A DNA stretch of 64,000 nt from Xestospongia muta (lineage: Eukaryota > Porifera > Demospongiae > Haplosclerida > Petrosiidae): contig OY848925.1 in the NCBI GenBank assembly GCA_963693285.1, positions 4,442,932 through 4,506,931 of the forward strand, read 5' to 3'. Every line of letters begins with the position of its first letter. The stretch's first letter is position 1. The notes beneath the pieces are model-generated. The model was not told where the DNA came from. It did not search any database and saw only the letters and a list, made by a program, of their open reading frames with translations. Shown here one piece after another: positions 10,919-37,652 of this stretch. The position numbers were made by a program, and so were the translations under genes.

Positions 10919-12214
10919 TTAATTGCTGTGCTTAACTTTCATCTCTGTAACTTTTAGAGAGTAGTGATGGCCTAGCCAATGATACCAGTTCACACCATCA
11001 CCATCAGAAGTGTGGTTACCAAATAAATATAAACCATTTAAATTGGTATTATGACAATAGCCAAACCACCATCCTCCTTTGTGGAGTAAAGCACAACTAC
11101 CATCATTATAACAATCATTATCTTGATCCTTCGTTGAAAATTTCAATCCACTATGTCCCTCAAAACTATTTCCAGCATCTCCAGTATATTCAAATGCTAG
11201 TACTTCATACTTTGTGTCAAAGTCCCCTACATAAAATTTGGAATATTTAGCATATCTCTTATTACCACTAAAATCCTGGAGATCAATACGTAGAGTGGAA
11301 TTGCTGGAAGTGAGACGATGAATTTTGTTAAGACCTAGCCAAAACTCTCCATCAAGGTTCCCAAATCCTTTAAGGTAATCCTTCCAGTCACGATAGAAAT
11401 CTACAGTGCCATCCATTCTCCTTTGGAAGACAGTCCAGCCACCACCATCAGTCTCCATGTCACAATACACCTAAATGACAATTTTATAACTTATTTGATT
11501 ATAACTGAAGTACCTTAAAAGCAGGTAGATAATCAGGTTTGATGGTATATATACCACTACATGTGTATCCTTGTTCATAATGATCCTGACAGTCACGAGA
11601 TACTTTACAACCTGACAACAGCAAGAAATTCAGCTATTATCATTATATATAATTACCATTATTGCTTGATGTAGCATTACAGGATGAGATTATAGTTGTG
11701 TGACACACGAAAAATGCCAAGCACAGTGCAACACCTATAAATGATAGTAACTTTGATTCTCAATAATAAAGTAACTGACCACTTTTAACAAAAGGCTGTA
11801 GACATGATAATTGTTCCTTGAAATGGTCATTTACTTGTAGTTGGTTTTGAACAGGTTGAAAGCCATCACTATATAGATAATTATATTAATTACAAAGCTA
11901 TAGGCTAGTATGCTCATATCATTATGAGATGTTGTAGGATTTGGCCTAGTTTGTGTCACCCAAACTTTATCAAGTTTGGGTGACAAGAGATTAGGGTTGG
12001 CCTAAAAAGCTTCGTTATCTATCAGAATTCAAAATCACCTAGCTATGTACAAGCACCACATGACATGCAGGATCTATAGGACATTTGCTCTCTATAATAA
12101 TGTAATTTTATGTTATAATTAAGTCCAGACTGACTTTCCATCATAGCTAGTAAAATCAATCGGTCTAGGTTATAATTACAGTCCAGGTACGAGTACTTAC
12201 CCTTCTTCTGTCAT
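10919..12214 (-). CDS. FReD type II membrane protein, copy 4
   Basis: Exons 12214-12201, 11868-11780, 11734-11657, 11611-11514 and 11470-10919; 276 residues, with the terminal exon product identical to copies 2, 3, 5 and 6. Intron 1 carries the 14-bp hairpin at 11954-11985 and the upstream region the CACGTG site at 12308. Confidence 0.92.
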
Positions 12215-12608
12215 TTTTTCTGTTGACTTGATCCTCCTACAATATGTGGAATGTGCTGCTTCATATTGCCACACCTAGAACTACATGCAGTAGCTATAGC
12301 TACCTACCACGTGGTTAGAGCCCCACCCACTCTTGCGAATTCAAACACAAGTGTAAGTATATTGTTTGGGTTCTGAATGGATCTTGTTAACTTGCTATAC
12401 TCTGCAATACTTAGTCAATGAAAAAACTATATTCCAGATTGTACGTTGATGAAAGATGAGTTTGGTAAGAATACAAGAAGAGAGGATTGCTCAGAATGTA
12501 CAATAACTCATTAATCAAAACAATATTTTTCTTAAATGAAATATCTAACTAGTTTTTATACAAAATTTAAAGTGATAAAGTCATCAACAGTCAATCATCA
12601 ACAAATCT

Positions 12609-13299
12609 TTACAATGTATGCTGTAAAAAAGGTGAAGAGAGAACTAACAATGTTTTAACAGTTGCCGAAGGTGAAACACCTTGAGCATGTAACAGAGACA
12701 CAATATCAGTAGTAGTAGTACCTAGTAAAGTATGGAGTACATTATGCACTTATTAATACTTACCAGGAGGACTGCTATGACTTGAAGAGAGAGAAGACAA
12801 TGAAGGAATATCTTGTAGTAAGAGAGTCATTGCCAACAGTTCCAAGTCTCTTAAAGTACTAAGTGATAACTGGAGACCATTAATATAATGGTAAAGAGAA
12901 CTGGAAAGACCACCTCCTACATTATTCCAGAATAATAAAACTTACCAATATATGTTACCATATTCATTTAAATGTTATGAGTTTCAATTATGAAAATCAT
13001 TCCTCTATTTCTAAAACCAGTTCCTATATAACTTAATATTACTTTACAACAAATAGATACAAATAACATTCTACACTAACATATGTTATGCATGACAAAC
13101 CTGTTTCCTCCCCAGAAGTTTGTTTCTCCAACCAGTTATTTAATCTCATTATAACAGATTCCATGTATTCTGCTAATGTAGATAAACCCATCTTAGACTC
13201 CACTCTAGATACTGCTAACTGTGACAGAGCCCAACATAGTTTAGCCTGCCATATTGACTGTATAGCACAGTGACCACTAAGGACAGATCCACTACACAT
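12609..13299 (-). pseudogene. Partial ANAPC1: last three exons (array unit 4)
   Basis: Exons 13299-13101, 12916-12764 and 12721-12609, frame intact to the native-type stop. Carries CCAATATATG in the intron near 12948, a variant shared with units 3 and 6 but not units 2 and 5. Confidence 0.88.
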
Positions 13300-13434
13300 C
13301 TGTCATATAACCTAAGACTACAGTTGATTTAAAGTACAAAAAACATGATATAAAAAGTAATCAATTTAACAACAATAACATAATTGACTATAAACTATAT
13401 GAGAAAACAGAAATTGTTGAATGATTGAAAAATG

Positions 13435-14730
13435 TTAATTGCTGTGCTTAACTTTCATCTCTGTAACTTTTAGAGAGTAGTGATGGCCTAGCCAATGATA
13501 CCAGTTCACACCATCACCATCAGAAGTGTGGTTACCAAATAAATATAAACCATTTAAATTGGTATTATGACAATAGCCAAACCACCATCCTCCTTTGTGG
13601 AGTAAAGCACAACTACCATCATTATAACAATCATTATCTTGATCCTTCGTTGAAAATTTCAATCCACTATGTCCCTCAAAACTATTTCCAGCATCTCCAG
13701 TATATTCAAATGCTAGTACTTCATACTTTGTGTCAAAGTCCCCTACATAAAATTTGGAATATTTAGCATATCTCTTATTACCACTAAAATCCTGGAGATC
13801 AATACGTAGAGTGGAATTGCTGGAAGTGAGACGATGAATTTTGTTAAGACCTAGCCAAAACTCTCCATCAAGGTTCCCAAATCCTTTAAGGTAATCCTTC
13901 CAGTCACGATAGAAATCTACAGTGCCATCCATTCTCCTTTGGAAGACAGTCCAGCCACCACCATCAGTCTCCATGTCACAATACACCTAAATGACAATTT
14001 TATAACTTATTTGATTATAACTGAAGTACCTTAAAAGCAGGTAGATAATCAGGTTTGATGGTATATATACCACTACATGTGTATCCTTGTTCATAATGAT
14101 CCTGACAGTCACGAGATACTTTACAACCTGACAACAGCAAGAAATTCAGCTATTATCATTATATATAATTACCATTATTGCTTGATGTAGCATTACAGGA
14201 TGAGATTATAGTTGTGTGACACACGAAAAATGCCAAGCACAGTGCAACACCTATAAATGATAGTAACTTTGATTCTCAATAATAAAGTAACTGACCACTT
14301 TTAACAAAAGGCTGTAGACATGATAATTGTTCCTTGAAATGGTCATTTACTTGTAGTTGGTTTTGAACAGGTTGAAAGCCATCACTATATAGATAATTAT
14401 ATTAATTACAAAGCTATAGGCTAGTATGCTCATATCATTATGAGATGTTGTAGGATTTGGCCTAGTTTGTGTCACCCAAACTTTATCAAGTTTGGGTGAC
14501 AAGAGATTAGGGTTGGCCTAAAAAGCTTCGTTATCTATCAGAATTCAAAATCACCTAGCTATGTACAAGCACCACATGACATGCAGGATCTATAGGACAT
14601 TTGCTCTCTATAATAATGTAATTTTATGTTATAATTAAGTCCAGACTGACTTTCCATCATAGCTAGTAAAATCAATCGGTCTAGGTTATAATTACAGTCC
14701 AGGTACGAGTACTTACCCTTCTTCTGTCAT
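13435..14730 (-). CDS. FReD type II membrane protein, copy 5
   Basis: Exons 14730-14717, 14384-14296, 14250-14173, 14127-14030 and 13986-13435; 276 residues, terminal exon product identical to copies 2-4 and 6. No disabling change seen. Confidence 0.92.
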
Positions 14731-15124
14731 TTTTTCTGTTGACTTGATCCTCCTACAATATGTGGAATGTGCTGCTTCATATTGCCACACCTAGAACTAC
14801 ATGCAGTAGCTATAGCTACCTACCACGTGGTTAGAGCCCCACCCACTCTTGCGAATTCAAACACAAGTGTAAGTATATTGTTTGGGTTCTGAATGGATCT
14901 TGTTAACTTGCTATACTCTGCAATACTTAGTCAATGAAAAAACTATATTCCAGATTGTACGTTGATGAAAGATGAGTTTGGTAAGAATACAAGAAGAGAG
15001 GATTGCTCAGAATGTACAATAACTCATTAATCAAAACAATATTTTTCTTAAATGAAATATCTAACTAGTTTTTATACAAAATTTAAAGTGATAAAGTCAT
15101 CAACAGTCAATCATCAACAAATCT

Positions 15125-15815
15125 TTACAATGTATGCTGTAAAAAAGGTGAAGAGAGAACTAACAATGTTTTAACAGTTGCCGAAGGTGAAACACCTTGA
15201 GCATGTAACAGAGACACAATATCAGTAGTAGTAGTACCTAGTAAAGTATGGAGTACATTATGCACTTATTAATACTTACCAGGAGGACTGCTATGACTTG
15301 AAGAGAGAGAAGACAATGAAGGAATATCTTGTAGTAAGAGAGTCATTGCCAACAGTTCCAAGTCTCTTAAAGTACTAAGTGATAACTGGAGACCATTAAT
15401 ATAATGGTAAAGAGAACTGGAAAGACCACCTCCTACATTATTCCAGAATAATAAAACTTACCAATATGTGTTACCATATTCATTTAAATGTTATGAGTTT
15501 CAATTATGAAAATCATTCCTCTATTTCTAAAACCAGTTCCTATATAACTTAATATTACTTTACAACAAATAGATACAAATAACATTCTACACTAACATAT
15601 GTTATGCATGACAAACCTGTTTCCTCCCCAGAAGTTTGTTTCTCCAACCAGTTATTTAATCTCATTATAACAGATTCCATGTATTCTGCTAATGTAGATA
15701 AACCCATCTTAGACTCCACTCTAGATACTGCTAACTGTGACAGAGCCCAACATAGTTTAGCCTGCCATATTGACTGTATAGCACAGTGACCACTAAGGAC
15801 AGATCCACTACACAT
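15125..15815 (-). pseudogene. Partial ANAPC1: last three exons (array unit 5)
   Basis: Exons 15815-15617, 15432-15280 and 15237-15125, frame intact. The intron near 15471 reads CCAATATGTG, as in units 1 and 2. Confidence 0.88.
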
Positions 15816-15950
15816 CTGTCATATAACCTAAGACTACAGTTGATTTAAAGTACAAAAAACATGATATAAAAAGTAATCAATTTAACAACAATAACATAAT
15901 TGACTATAAACTATATGAGAAAACAGAAATTGTTGAATGATTGAAAAATG

Positions 15951-17246
15951 TTAATTGCTGTGCTTAACTTTCATCTCTGTAACTTTTAGAGAGTAGTGAT
16001 GGCCTAGCCAATGATACCAGTTCACACCATCACCATCAGAAGTGTGGTTACCAAATAAATATAAACCATTTAAATTGGTATTATGACAATAGCCAAACCA
16101 CCATCCTCCTTTGTGGAGTAAAGCACAACTACCATCATTATAACAATCATTATCTTGATCCTTCGTTGAAAATTTCAATCCACTATGTCCCTCAAAACTA
16201 TTTCCAGCATCTCCAGTATATTCAAATGCTAGTACTTCATACTTTGTGTCAAAGTCCCCTACATAAAATTTGGAATATTTAGCATATCTCTTATTACCAC
16301 TAAAATCCTGGAGATCAATACGTAGAGTGGAATTGCTGGAAGTGAGACGATGAATTTTGTTAAGACCTAGCCAAAACTCTCCATCAAGGTTCCCAAATCC
16401 TTTAAGGTAATCCTTCCAGTCACGATAGAAATCTACAGTGCCATCCATTCTCCTTTGGAAGACAGTCCAGCCACCACCATCAGTCTCCATGTCACAATAC
16501 ACCTAAATGACAATTTTATAACTTATTTGATTATAACTGAAGTACCTTAAAAGCAGGTAGATAATCAGGTTTGATGGTATATATACCACTACATGTGTAT
16601 CCTTGTTCATAATGATCCTGACAGTCACGAGATACTTTACAACCTGACAACAGCAAGAAATTCAGCTATTATCATTATATATAATTACCATTATTGCTTG
16701 ATGTAGCATTACAGGATGAGATTATAGTTGTGTGACACACGAAAAATGCCAAGCACAGTGCAACACCTATAAATGATAGTAACTTTGATTCTCAATAATA
16801 AAGTAACTGACCACTTTTAACAAAAGGCTGTAGACATGATAATTGTTCCTTGAAATGGTCATTTACTTGTAGTTGGTTTTGAACAGGTTGAAAGCCATCA
16901 CTATATAGATAATTATATTAATTACAAAGCTATAGGCTAGTATGCTCATATCATTATGAGATGTTGTAGGATTTGGCCTAGTTTGTGTCACCCAAACTTT
17001 ATCAAGTTTGGGTGACAAGAGATTAGGGTTGGCCTAAAAAGCTTCGTTATCTATCAGAATTCAAAATCACCTAGCTATGTACAAGCACCACATGACATGC
17101 AGGATCTATAGGACATTTGCTCTCTATAATAATGTAATTTTATGTTATAATTAAGTCCAGACTGACTTTCCATCATAGCTAGTAAAATCAATCGGTCTAG
17201 GTTATAATTACAGTCCAGGTACGAGTACTTACCCTTCTTCTGTCAT
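15951..17246 (-). CDS. FReD type II membrane protein, copy 6 (adjacent to full ANAPC1)
   Basis: Exons 17246-17233, 16900-16812, 16766-16689, 16643-16546 and 16502-15951; 276 residues, same plan and terminal exon product as copies 2-5. It starts 394 bp downstream of the true ANAPC1 stop, on the same strand, and marks the gene order (ANAPC1 then FReD) from which the array probably arose. Confidence 0.92.
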
Positions 17247-17640
17247 TTTTTCTGTTGACTTGATCCTCCTACAATATGTGGAATGTGCTGCTTCATATTG
17301 CCACACCTAGAACTACATGCAGTAGCTATAGCTACCTACCACGTGGTTAGAGCCCCACCCACTCTTGCGAATTCAAACACAAGTGTAAGTATATTGTTTG
17401 GGTTCTGAATGGATCTTGTTAACTTGCTATACTCTGCAATACTTAGTCAATGAAAAAACTATATTCCAGATTGTACGTTGATGAAAGATGAGTTTGGTAA
17501 GAATACAAGAAGAGAGGATTGCTCAGAATGTACAATAACTCATTAATCAAAACAATATTTTTCTTAAATGAAATATCTAACTAGTTTTTATACAAAATTT
17601 AAAGTGATAAAGTCATCAACAGTCAATCATCAACAAATCT

Positions 17641-31989
<14,349 letters not shown>

Positions 31990-31991
31990 CT

Positions 31992-32015
31992 TCAAAGCTC
32001 ACAATGTTCGCACAT
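31992..32015 (-). promoter_or_regulatory. Short upstream ORF before the ANAPC1 start
   Basis: An ATG at 32015 opens a seven-codon ORF (MCEHCEL, then TGA) that ends two bases before the proposed ANAPC1 ATG at 31989. If the 5' UTR includes it, scanning ribosomes would meet it first. The whole promoter must fit into the 152 bp between this gene and the kinase gene upstream. Confidence 0.45.
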
Positions 32016-32141
32016 GTCAATAATATAGTAGGCGGGGCAAAGCCGCAAAATTTCATGATGTAAAGATAATAAGCTATAATTATAAATAATAAAATAAATT
32101 GTTGAAGTGTAAAGTTTTCTTTAAGTTCTGGAGTCCCAAAA

Positions 32142-34466
32142 CTAATAATAAACATTTATAAACTCAGCATTCTGAGCAATACCACTACTGGCTCGTCCAC
32201 CCACAATTATCAATTGATTTCTTAGTAATGACATGGTAAAACATTGACTACGACCAACATGTATTGTGTTCTCCATTTTTCTCCATTTCCTCTGGCTTTG
32301 ATTATAAATATATATATCAGACACAATGGTATTTGTATGTGATATACAGCCACCTATTGAAAATAGTAGTCCACAATTAGACACAATTCCACCCTGTTCA
32401 GTGGGTAAGTCAGGAACTAGTGTCAACCAAATCTGACTTGATGGCTGACTTTCTGTTAAATCCTTTATTGAACACGAGAAACATCTTTTCTGCCATTTCC
32501 TAGAGACATCCATTCCACCTAACACATGGATTTGATCTTGCGTGATGCAGATTGATGACCTACAAAGAGGTATGGGTAAATTTGCAGCCCCATGCCACTG
32601 AAGAGTTGTAATGTCCATGATCTCAACAAGTGGGATTGGCTTTCAAATGGATACACTGCCTCCTGCAATTATCAGATATTTTTCTGTGGTGGTTGTACCA
32701 GGCTGTGAACGTTTTGATGGCATTGGTGGAAGATTTTCAATCCACTCACTGCAATTACTAGTTTCATTGAGACAATATAAAACATTGGTGGTATCACCAA
32801 CCACTTCTCCACCTACTGTAGTTAATAGGCCCTTGACAATAGCAAGACCACACTTTGTTACAGGGCATGGTGGCAGGTCAAACCAGTCTTTCTTCAAAGC
32901 ATCATATCCAAAAATTACAAAGCCATTCCGATCCATAAAGAAAGCTTTGTATGCGTTAGAAGTAGCTGCTCCCATACAAGCTGCAAAAATGGTATCAATT
33001 GGTTCTTCAACTTGTAAGCATACAGAAGAGGTATTGAAGTCATGATGATGGTGTTGTTGAAGATCTCCGATACTAGCTGATCTTTGTTTCTTAGAAGGTA
33101 AAACCTCTTTTGGGGGAGGTGGGGAAAGAGTACGCATTAAATCTGCTTTCTCTGCAAGCAGCGACTGAGAACGTTGATTAGCATCATGCAAAGCTATTTC
33201 CAGGTTTTCAATCTGGTTACCTGCTTCTTCTAATTTTTTATGTTTGTCCTCGAATTCTAGGGTCTGTTCATCCAGACGTTTTTGTAGATCACCAATAATC
33301 CTATTAGCTTGTTCAAACTTCTCATTAAATTCTTCGTTTTGCTGGCGAAGATAAGAATTTTGATCTAAAAGTTCCCTCAACTGCTCAGTTAAATTATCGT
33401 AATTTTTCTGATAATTTAACTTGGCTTCATCGTACTCTGTTTCTAAATGTTCTAGTTTAGCTTCAAAATGACTCTTTTCCTGTTCATATTGCTCACATGT
33501 AACACATTGGTAAAAGGTCTTTGATTGCACTGAAGACTTTTCTTCAATAACTTGTGGCATTAACTCTTTGTGGTCATGAACATAAAAGTCGGTCTCTTTT
33601 ATTAGGCACAACTGTGTACACAACTTAGCAGTATTTGGTCTTTCCGCTCGGTCATTATTGAGACAATCAATAATTAATGGACAAATAGGATGATCAGTTG
33701 ATATGACAGCCAAGTCATCAGCTCGACGCTCAACTTCTGTCAAATTATCAGCTATATATGTAGAGAAAGGAATAGGGTTAGGAAACTGTGTCGTAATGAT
33801 TTGGATCATAAGAACACCAAATGAGTAGATATCCAACTTTGCTGAGTACTCAGGTGGCATTTGTAATACCTCAGGAGGCATATAGACCAGGGAACCAGGA
33901 CAAGGTTGAGTTTCAACAAGAAATCGATTGGGGTCGGAGATTTTAGAGACACCAAAATCAGTTACTTTAGCACGGATTGGAACGCCATTAGGAGCGAGAT
34001 GAAGGAGTATGTTATTGCTGGATAGGTCCTGGTGAAGAATGTCGTGAGCATGAAGAAACTCCAACGCCAACGCAACATCTGTACATAAATCTAATTGGAT
34101 TTTTTGAGGGAGGGGCTGAGCTCCATCGTATCGAGACAAAAAAGAGGTCAAATTACAGTCTAGAAGCTCCATCAGTAGGACAGGAGCGTTAGACTCGTGA
34201 TCGTAATGAAGTCCAAGATATTGGACAATGTTGGGGTGTTTAAGTTCACTAATAAAGGAACATTCTTCTTCGAACCGAGCGAGTATTTGGCTTGATCCGG
34301 GATCGTTGTCTTCACTTTGAAATAGCGCAGCATGTAACACTTTTCCAGCGCAAGCAAGGTGCCCATACCAGCAACGACACACTTCACCATAAGCACCTCG
34401 ACCTAATAGATCGTTTCGGTGCAGCACAACATCTAGTTGGGTATCGAAATGCTTATTGACAGCCAT
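32142..34466 (-). CDS. Protein kinase / coiled-coil / Kelch protein with one in-frame UGA
   Basis: A single-exon frame of 775 codons. Kinase domain at about residues 18-290: glycine loop GRGAYGEV (22-29), Lys42, catalytic loop HQDLSSNN (145-152; HRD Arg replaced by Gln), DFG 170-172 and an APE-like PPE. A coiled coil of about 330-460 with heptad-rich sequence follows, then Kelch-type blades (GGS, GGM, GGC, GGR motifs) to the end. Codon 608 is TGA (32645-32643), inside a Kelch blade; the frame continues perfectly for 166 more codons to TAG at 32142. Possible readings: a recent nonsense mutation, a sequencing error, readthrough or selenocysteine. If UGA stops translation, the product is 607 residues with a truncated propeller. 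The kinase class looks tyrosine-kinase-like/RIPK-like, but this is not certain. Confidence 0.85.
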
Positions 34467-34884
34467 TTACTGGGTCTTGGGACTGTGTGGGTTCCTGTGT
34501 TTTAAATTAATCTATCACTCATAATAAAAATATTAATTATAAATTGAACAATATCTCCAGACCCCATTACTGGGGTCGTCACACAAAACTGTCACTTCCT
34601 TATCTGTGTGCTTATCACAACAACTACTGATAGAATGTCCTGTCAAGATGCAATGGGGATTGCTTATATATACAGCACACCTATATGCTTAATACAACAC
34701 TGATAAATGTTCACTAGCTCTAACCCTACATCCTATAGAGTATGTAACCTAGCTTGTATACAGTATTAGACACTCGCACAAATTATATTTCTGAGGAGCA
34801 CAGCAAATCATATATATATTAAACTAACCATTAGTAATTATATAATAAAATTATAGGGATAAACATGTATGCACAAATATAAAG

Positions 34885-34890
34885 TTTATT
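34885..34890 (-). terminator. EIF5 polyadenylation signal
   Basis: AATAAA on the minus strand, about 75 bases past the EIF5 stop codon. Confidence 0.7.
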
Positions 34891-34963
34891 TTAAATAGCA
34901 GGAGACGACAGTTGTATGGATTTTCATTTTATGTAAATTAAGTTCAAATTAAAGGGAAATAGC

Positions 34964-37652
34964 TCATATATCATCAATATTGATATCATCCTCTCCATCC
35001 TCTTGTTTATCTTGTATATTCTCAGTTATATTCTTAGGAGTATCAGATACCACAGTTAGGGAAGAGTTGGTGACACCTTTCTCAGAGTAGACCACTTCAA
35101 CATCTAACAACATCAAAAATATGGAGAGTATCAACTAAGAAACCACTTTACATCAGTATACTTTAATGCTTTCTTATAACATAAAATAACTGTCTAGCAA
35201 GCATGCATAAGCTTGAAATAGACTATTGCTGGGACAGGCAACAAACTAGTTGGGTCATAAAAGCACATTTCTAGTAATAGAGCAGTTCAATTTCATCATG
35301 TTATCATTTTCATAACTAAAGAACATAATAGCCAAATACCAGGTACATGTAGTTGTGTTATACCTTCTTCTTCACTGGATTCTTCTTCAGCTGTCCTCAA
35401 CCATTCAATAATAGGAGCAGCTTTCTCTCGTATTTCACGAGCCTTCTCTTTGCCAACATGCTTCCTGGATACCTGCAGAGCAATAACACAAAACAATTTT
35501 TAGACATAATATCAATTTAAATATGCATGCAAATATGCAAGTCACATGACAGCTGTACCTTATCAATTTTGTCATTCCATTCCAAAATGGCTTCTTCCTC
35601 AAGAATATCCTCATCATAAAATGATTTGAGAATATGTGGGACTTTGGACATCAAAACATCAGGATATAGTTTACCAACTAATATCTCAACAGCATCCAAT
35701 AGCGTTCGCTGTGCCTTCTTATTGTCAATGACAAACTGTGAACAGATAAATAAGGAAAGATATGTAGTAGAGAATTAGTACTATAGAAAGAGACACTTAA
35801 CACATCTGACCAGTTACTATCACTAAGTAGTTTGGATAAAAAGAGCTATCTCAGATTTTTATCAATGCTATTTTTATTGCGCATTCAAATGTATGATGCT
35901 TACGTGAAGCATCAAAGGTCGATACTGTTTGATCTCAGAAAGAAGTTTTTCTGTGTAGAGAAGTTCGGCCATGATACCAGCAGCAGTTTCCATTACATCA
36001 AGTCGTTCGGCTTCACCTTTGACCTTAGGAAGAGATGCTGCTATAGCAGGAATACCACCTTGAGTTTTAATAGACTAATTGAGAGACAGAATAGGATAAA
36101 CTAAATAAACATCTGCTTACCTCCACATATTTGTAGAAGATATTCAATCGCTCTGTGTCACTTTTTTCTAGGTCATCATTTAATGTCAAAGCTGTTGCAT
36201 TCTCACTTAGTTTATCCATACGAGCCTTTACAGCTTCTTCACTGGTCTCTACACTCCAATCTTCATCTTCATCTTCAGCTACACTACCATTCTAGAGAGA
36301 GAGGGGAGAGGGAGGGAGGGAGAGAGAGAGTACTATAGTACTAAGAGTTAATACATACTGGAGGAGGTGGCTCAAATTCATCATCCATAGCAGAGCCGTC
36401 AACAGGTGAGGTTGGTTCCTTTTCTTTCTTCCCTTTGGATTTCTTTCCCTTTTTGTCTCTGAAATTGAAAAAATAGTGAGCCCGGAAAGTAAAAGGAATA
36501 AACTCAAACAGCTATTCAATCTCATTCATCAAACTAAGTATTGTAACAAGAGGGATTTACTTTTTTCCATTGGTAGTCTCATCAGCATTAGTGGGAGGAT
36601 TTTTCATAATAAATGTGGTCAATTTGTGACGATGATCAATGAGGCGGCTAAAACCACAAGCTGTGCACACTTGAACAATACGATTTTTGGTTGGTTGGAC
36701 TTGCTATAAATAGAGAAAAAAGTCAAAAAAGGACATGTACACACATTATGATTTAGTGGTTAGCAGTTGTTCACCCACATACCAAATTAGTTTCTGGATT
36801 TTCACATTCTTCACAGAGAACAAAGTTCTTTATGAAGCCATCCAAGAGTTCTTGTAACTTAGGACCATCATGTGCACCGTTGACAATATAGCGTCCATTT
36901 TTAGGGTCCATTTGAGTCTGAGCACCAAGATCACAACCAAAATATTTACAAATATCTATAACAAGAGATTATTACATTATGATGCAACCACTACACAATA
37001 TTACTACACTCAATGCACCTCAATAATCAAATAAAAACATCCATCTATGTAGGTGAATAATGACATCTACTACAAACACATTCTGTTAACATTGGAACTT
37101 GAACCATCACATACTACAGTACATTGACTTACAAGAAGGGGGACGTTGTAAAGCTTTCCCTATGTCAACCATATTCACAATAACTGTCTTGATTCCATTA
37201 CCTTTGCCTTCGACCTAACAACAACAAATAAAATTAACAATAAACAAGTAAACCAGAGCTTGGTAACAGAAATGGACATACAAGGGTTGAACAGAATCTA
37301 CATTACTACAACAATTGTTTTATAAGTAGAATATCAATGAAACACAACAATGGGTGGATGTCTTTAAACATGAAAACAGATCATGAACTGTATAAACAAA
37401 AGATCATTGTTATGTTTCATACAATAGGACCATTATACTGTGCTAGATGCTTCCAATGTTCATAAATCACTAGCTTCCACAACACTCCACCACAAAATTT
37501 AAACATTACCAATTATTCATTACAAACAATACAGGCCATCCTACTTACTACATGTCCATCTACAATAGCATTCTGACCTTAGCAATTAGGCTGGGCATTT
37601 TATAGCGGTAGAACTGGTCACTGTTCTCTCGGTTAACATTAACGTAAGCCAT
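34964..37652 (-). CDS. EIF5: Eukaryotic translation initiation factor 5
   Basis: GTPase-activating protein for eIF2 in the 43S pre-initiation complex. Ten exons: 37652-37578, 37214-37133, 36955-36783, 36703-36561, 36458-36359, 36291-36121, 36074-35904, 35735-35559, 35472-35364 and 35103-34964. The N-terminal domain shows [11 protein letters not shown], a GCDLGAQTQ motif and a zinc finger with CEEC and CTAC pairs. A basic [10 protein letters not shown] linker precedes the C-terminal W2/HEAT domain ([36 protein letters not shown]). The tail ends in acidic EDDINIDDI, close to the human ending. The start [14 protein letters not shown] fits the family start. Confidence 0.96.

Noticed and set aside
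32611..33045. Plus-strand open frame of 144 codons over the kinase-Kelch gene
   Set aside because: Antisense shadow of the Kelch coding region; no homology recognised.
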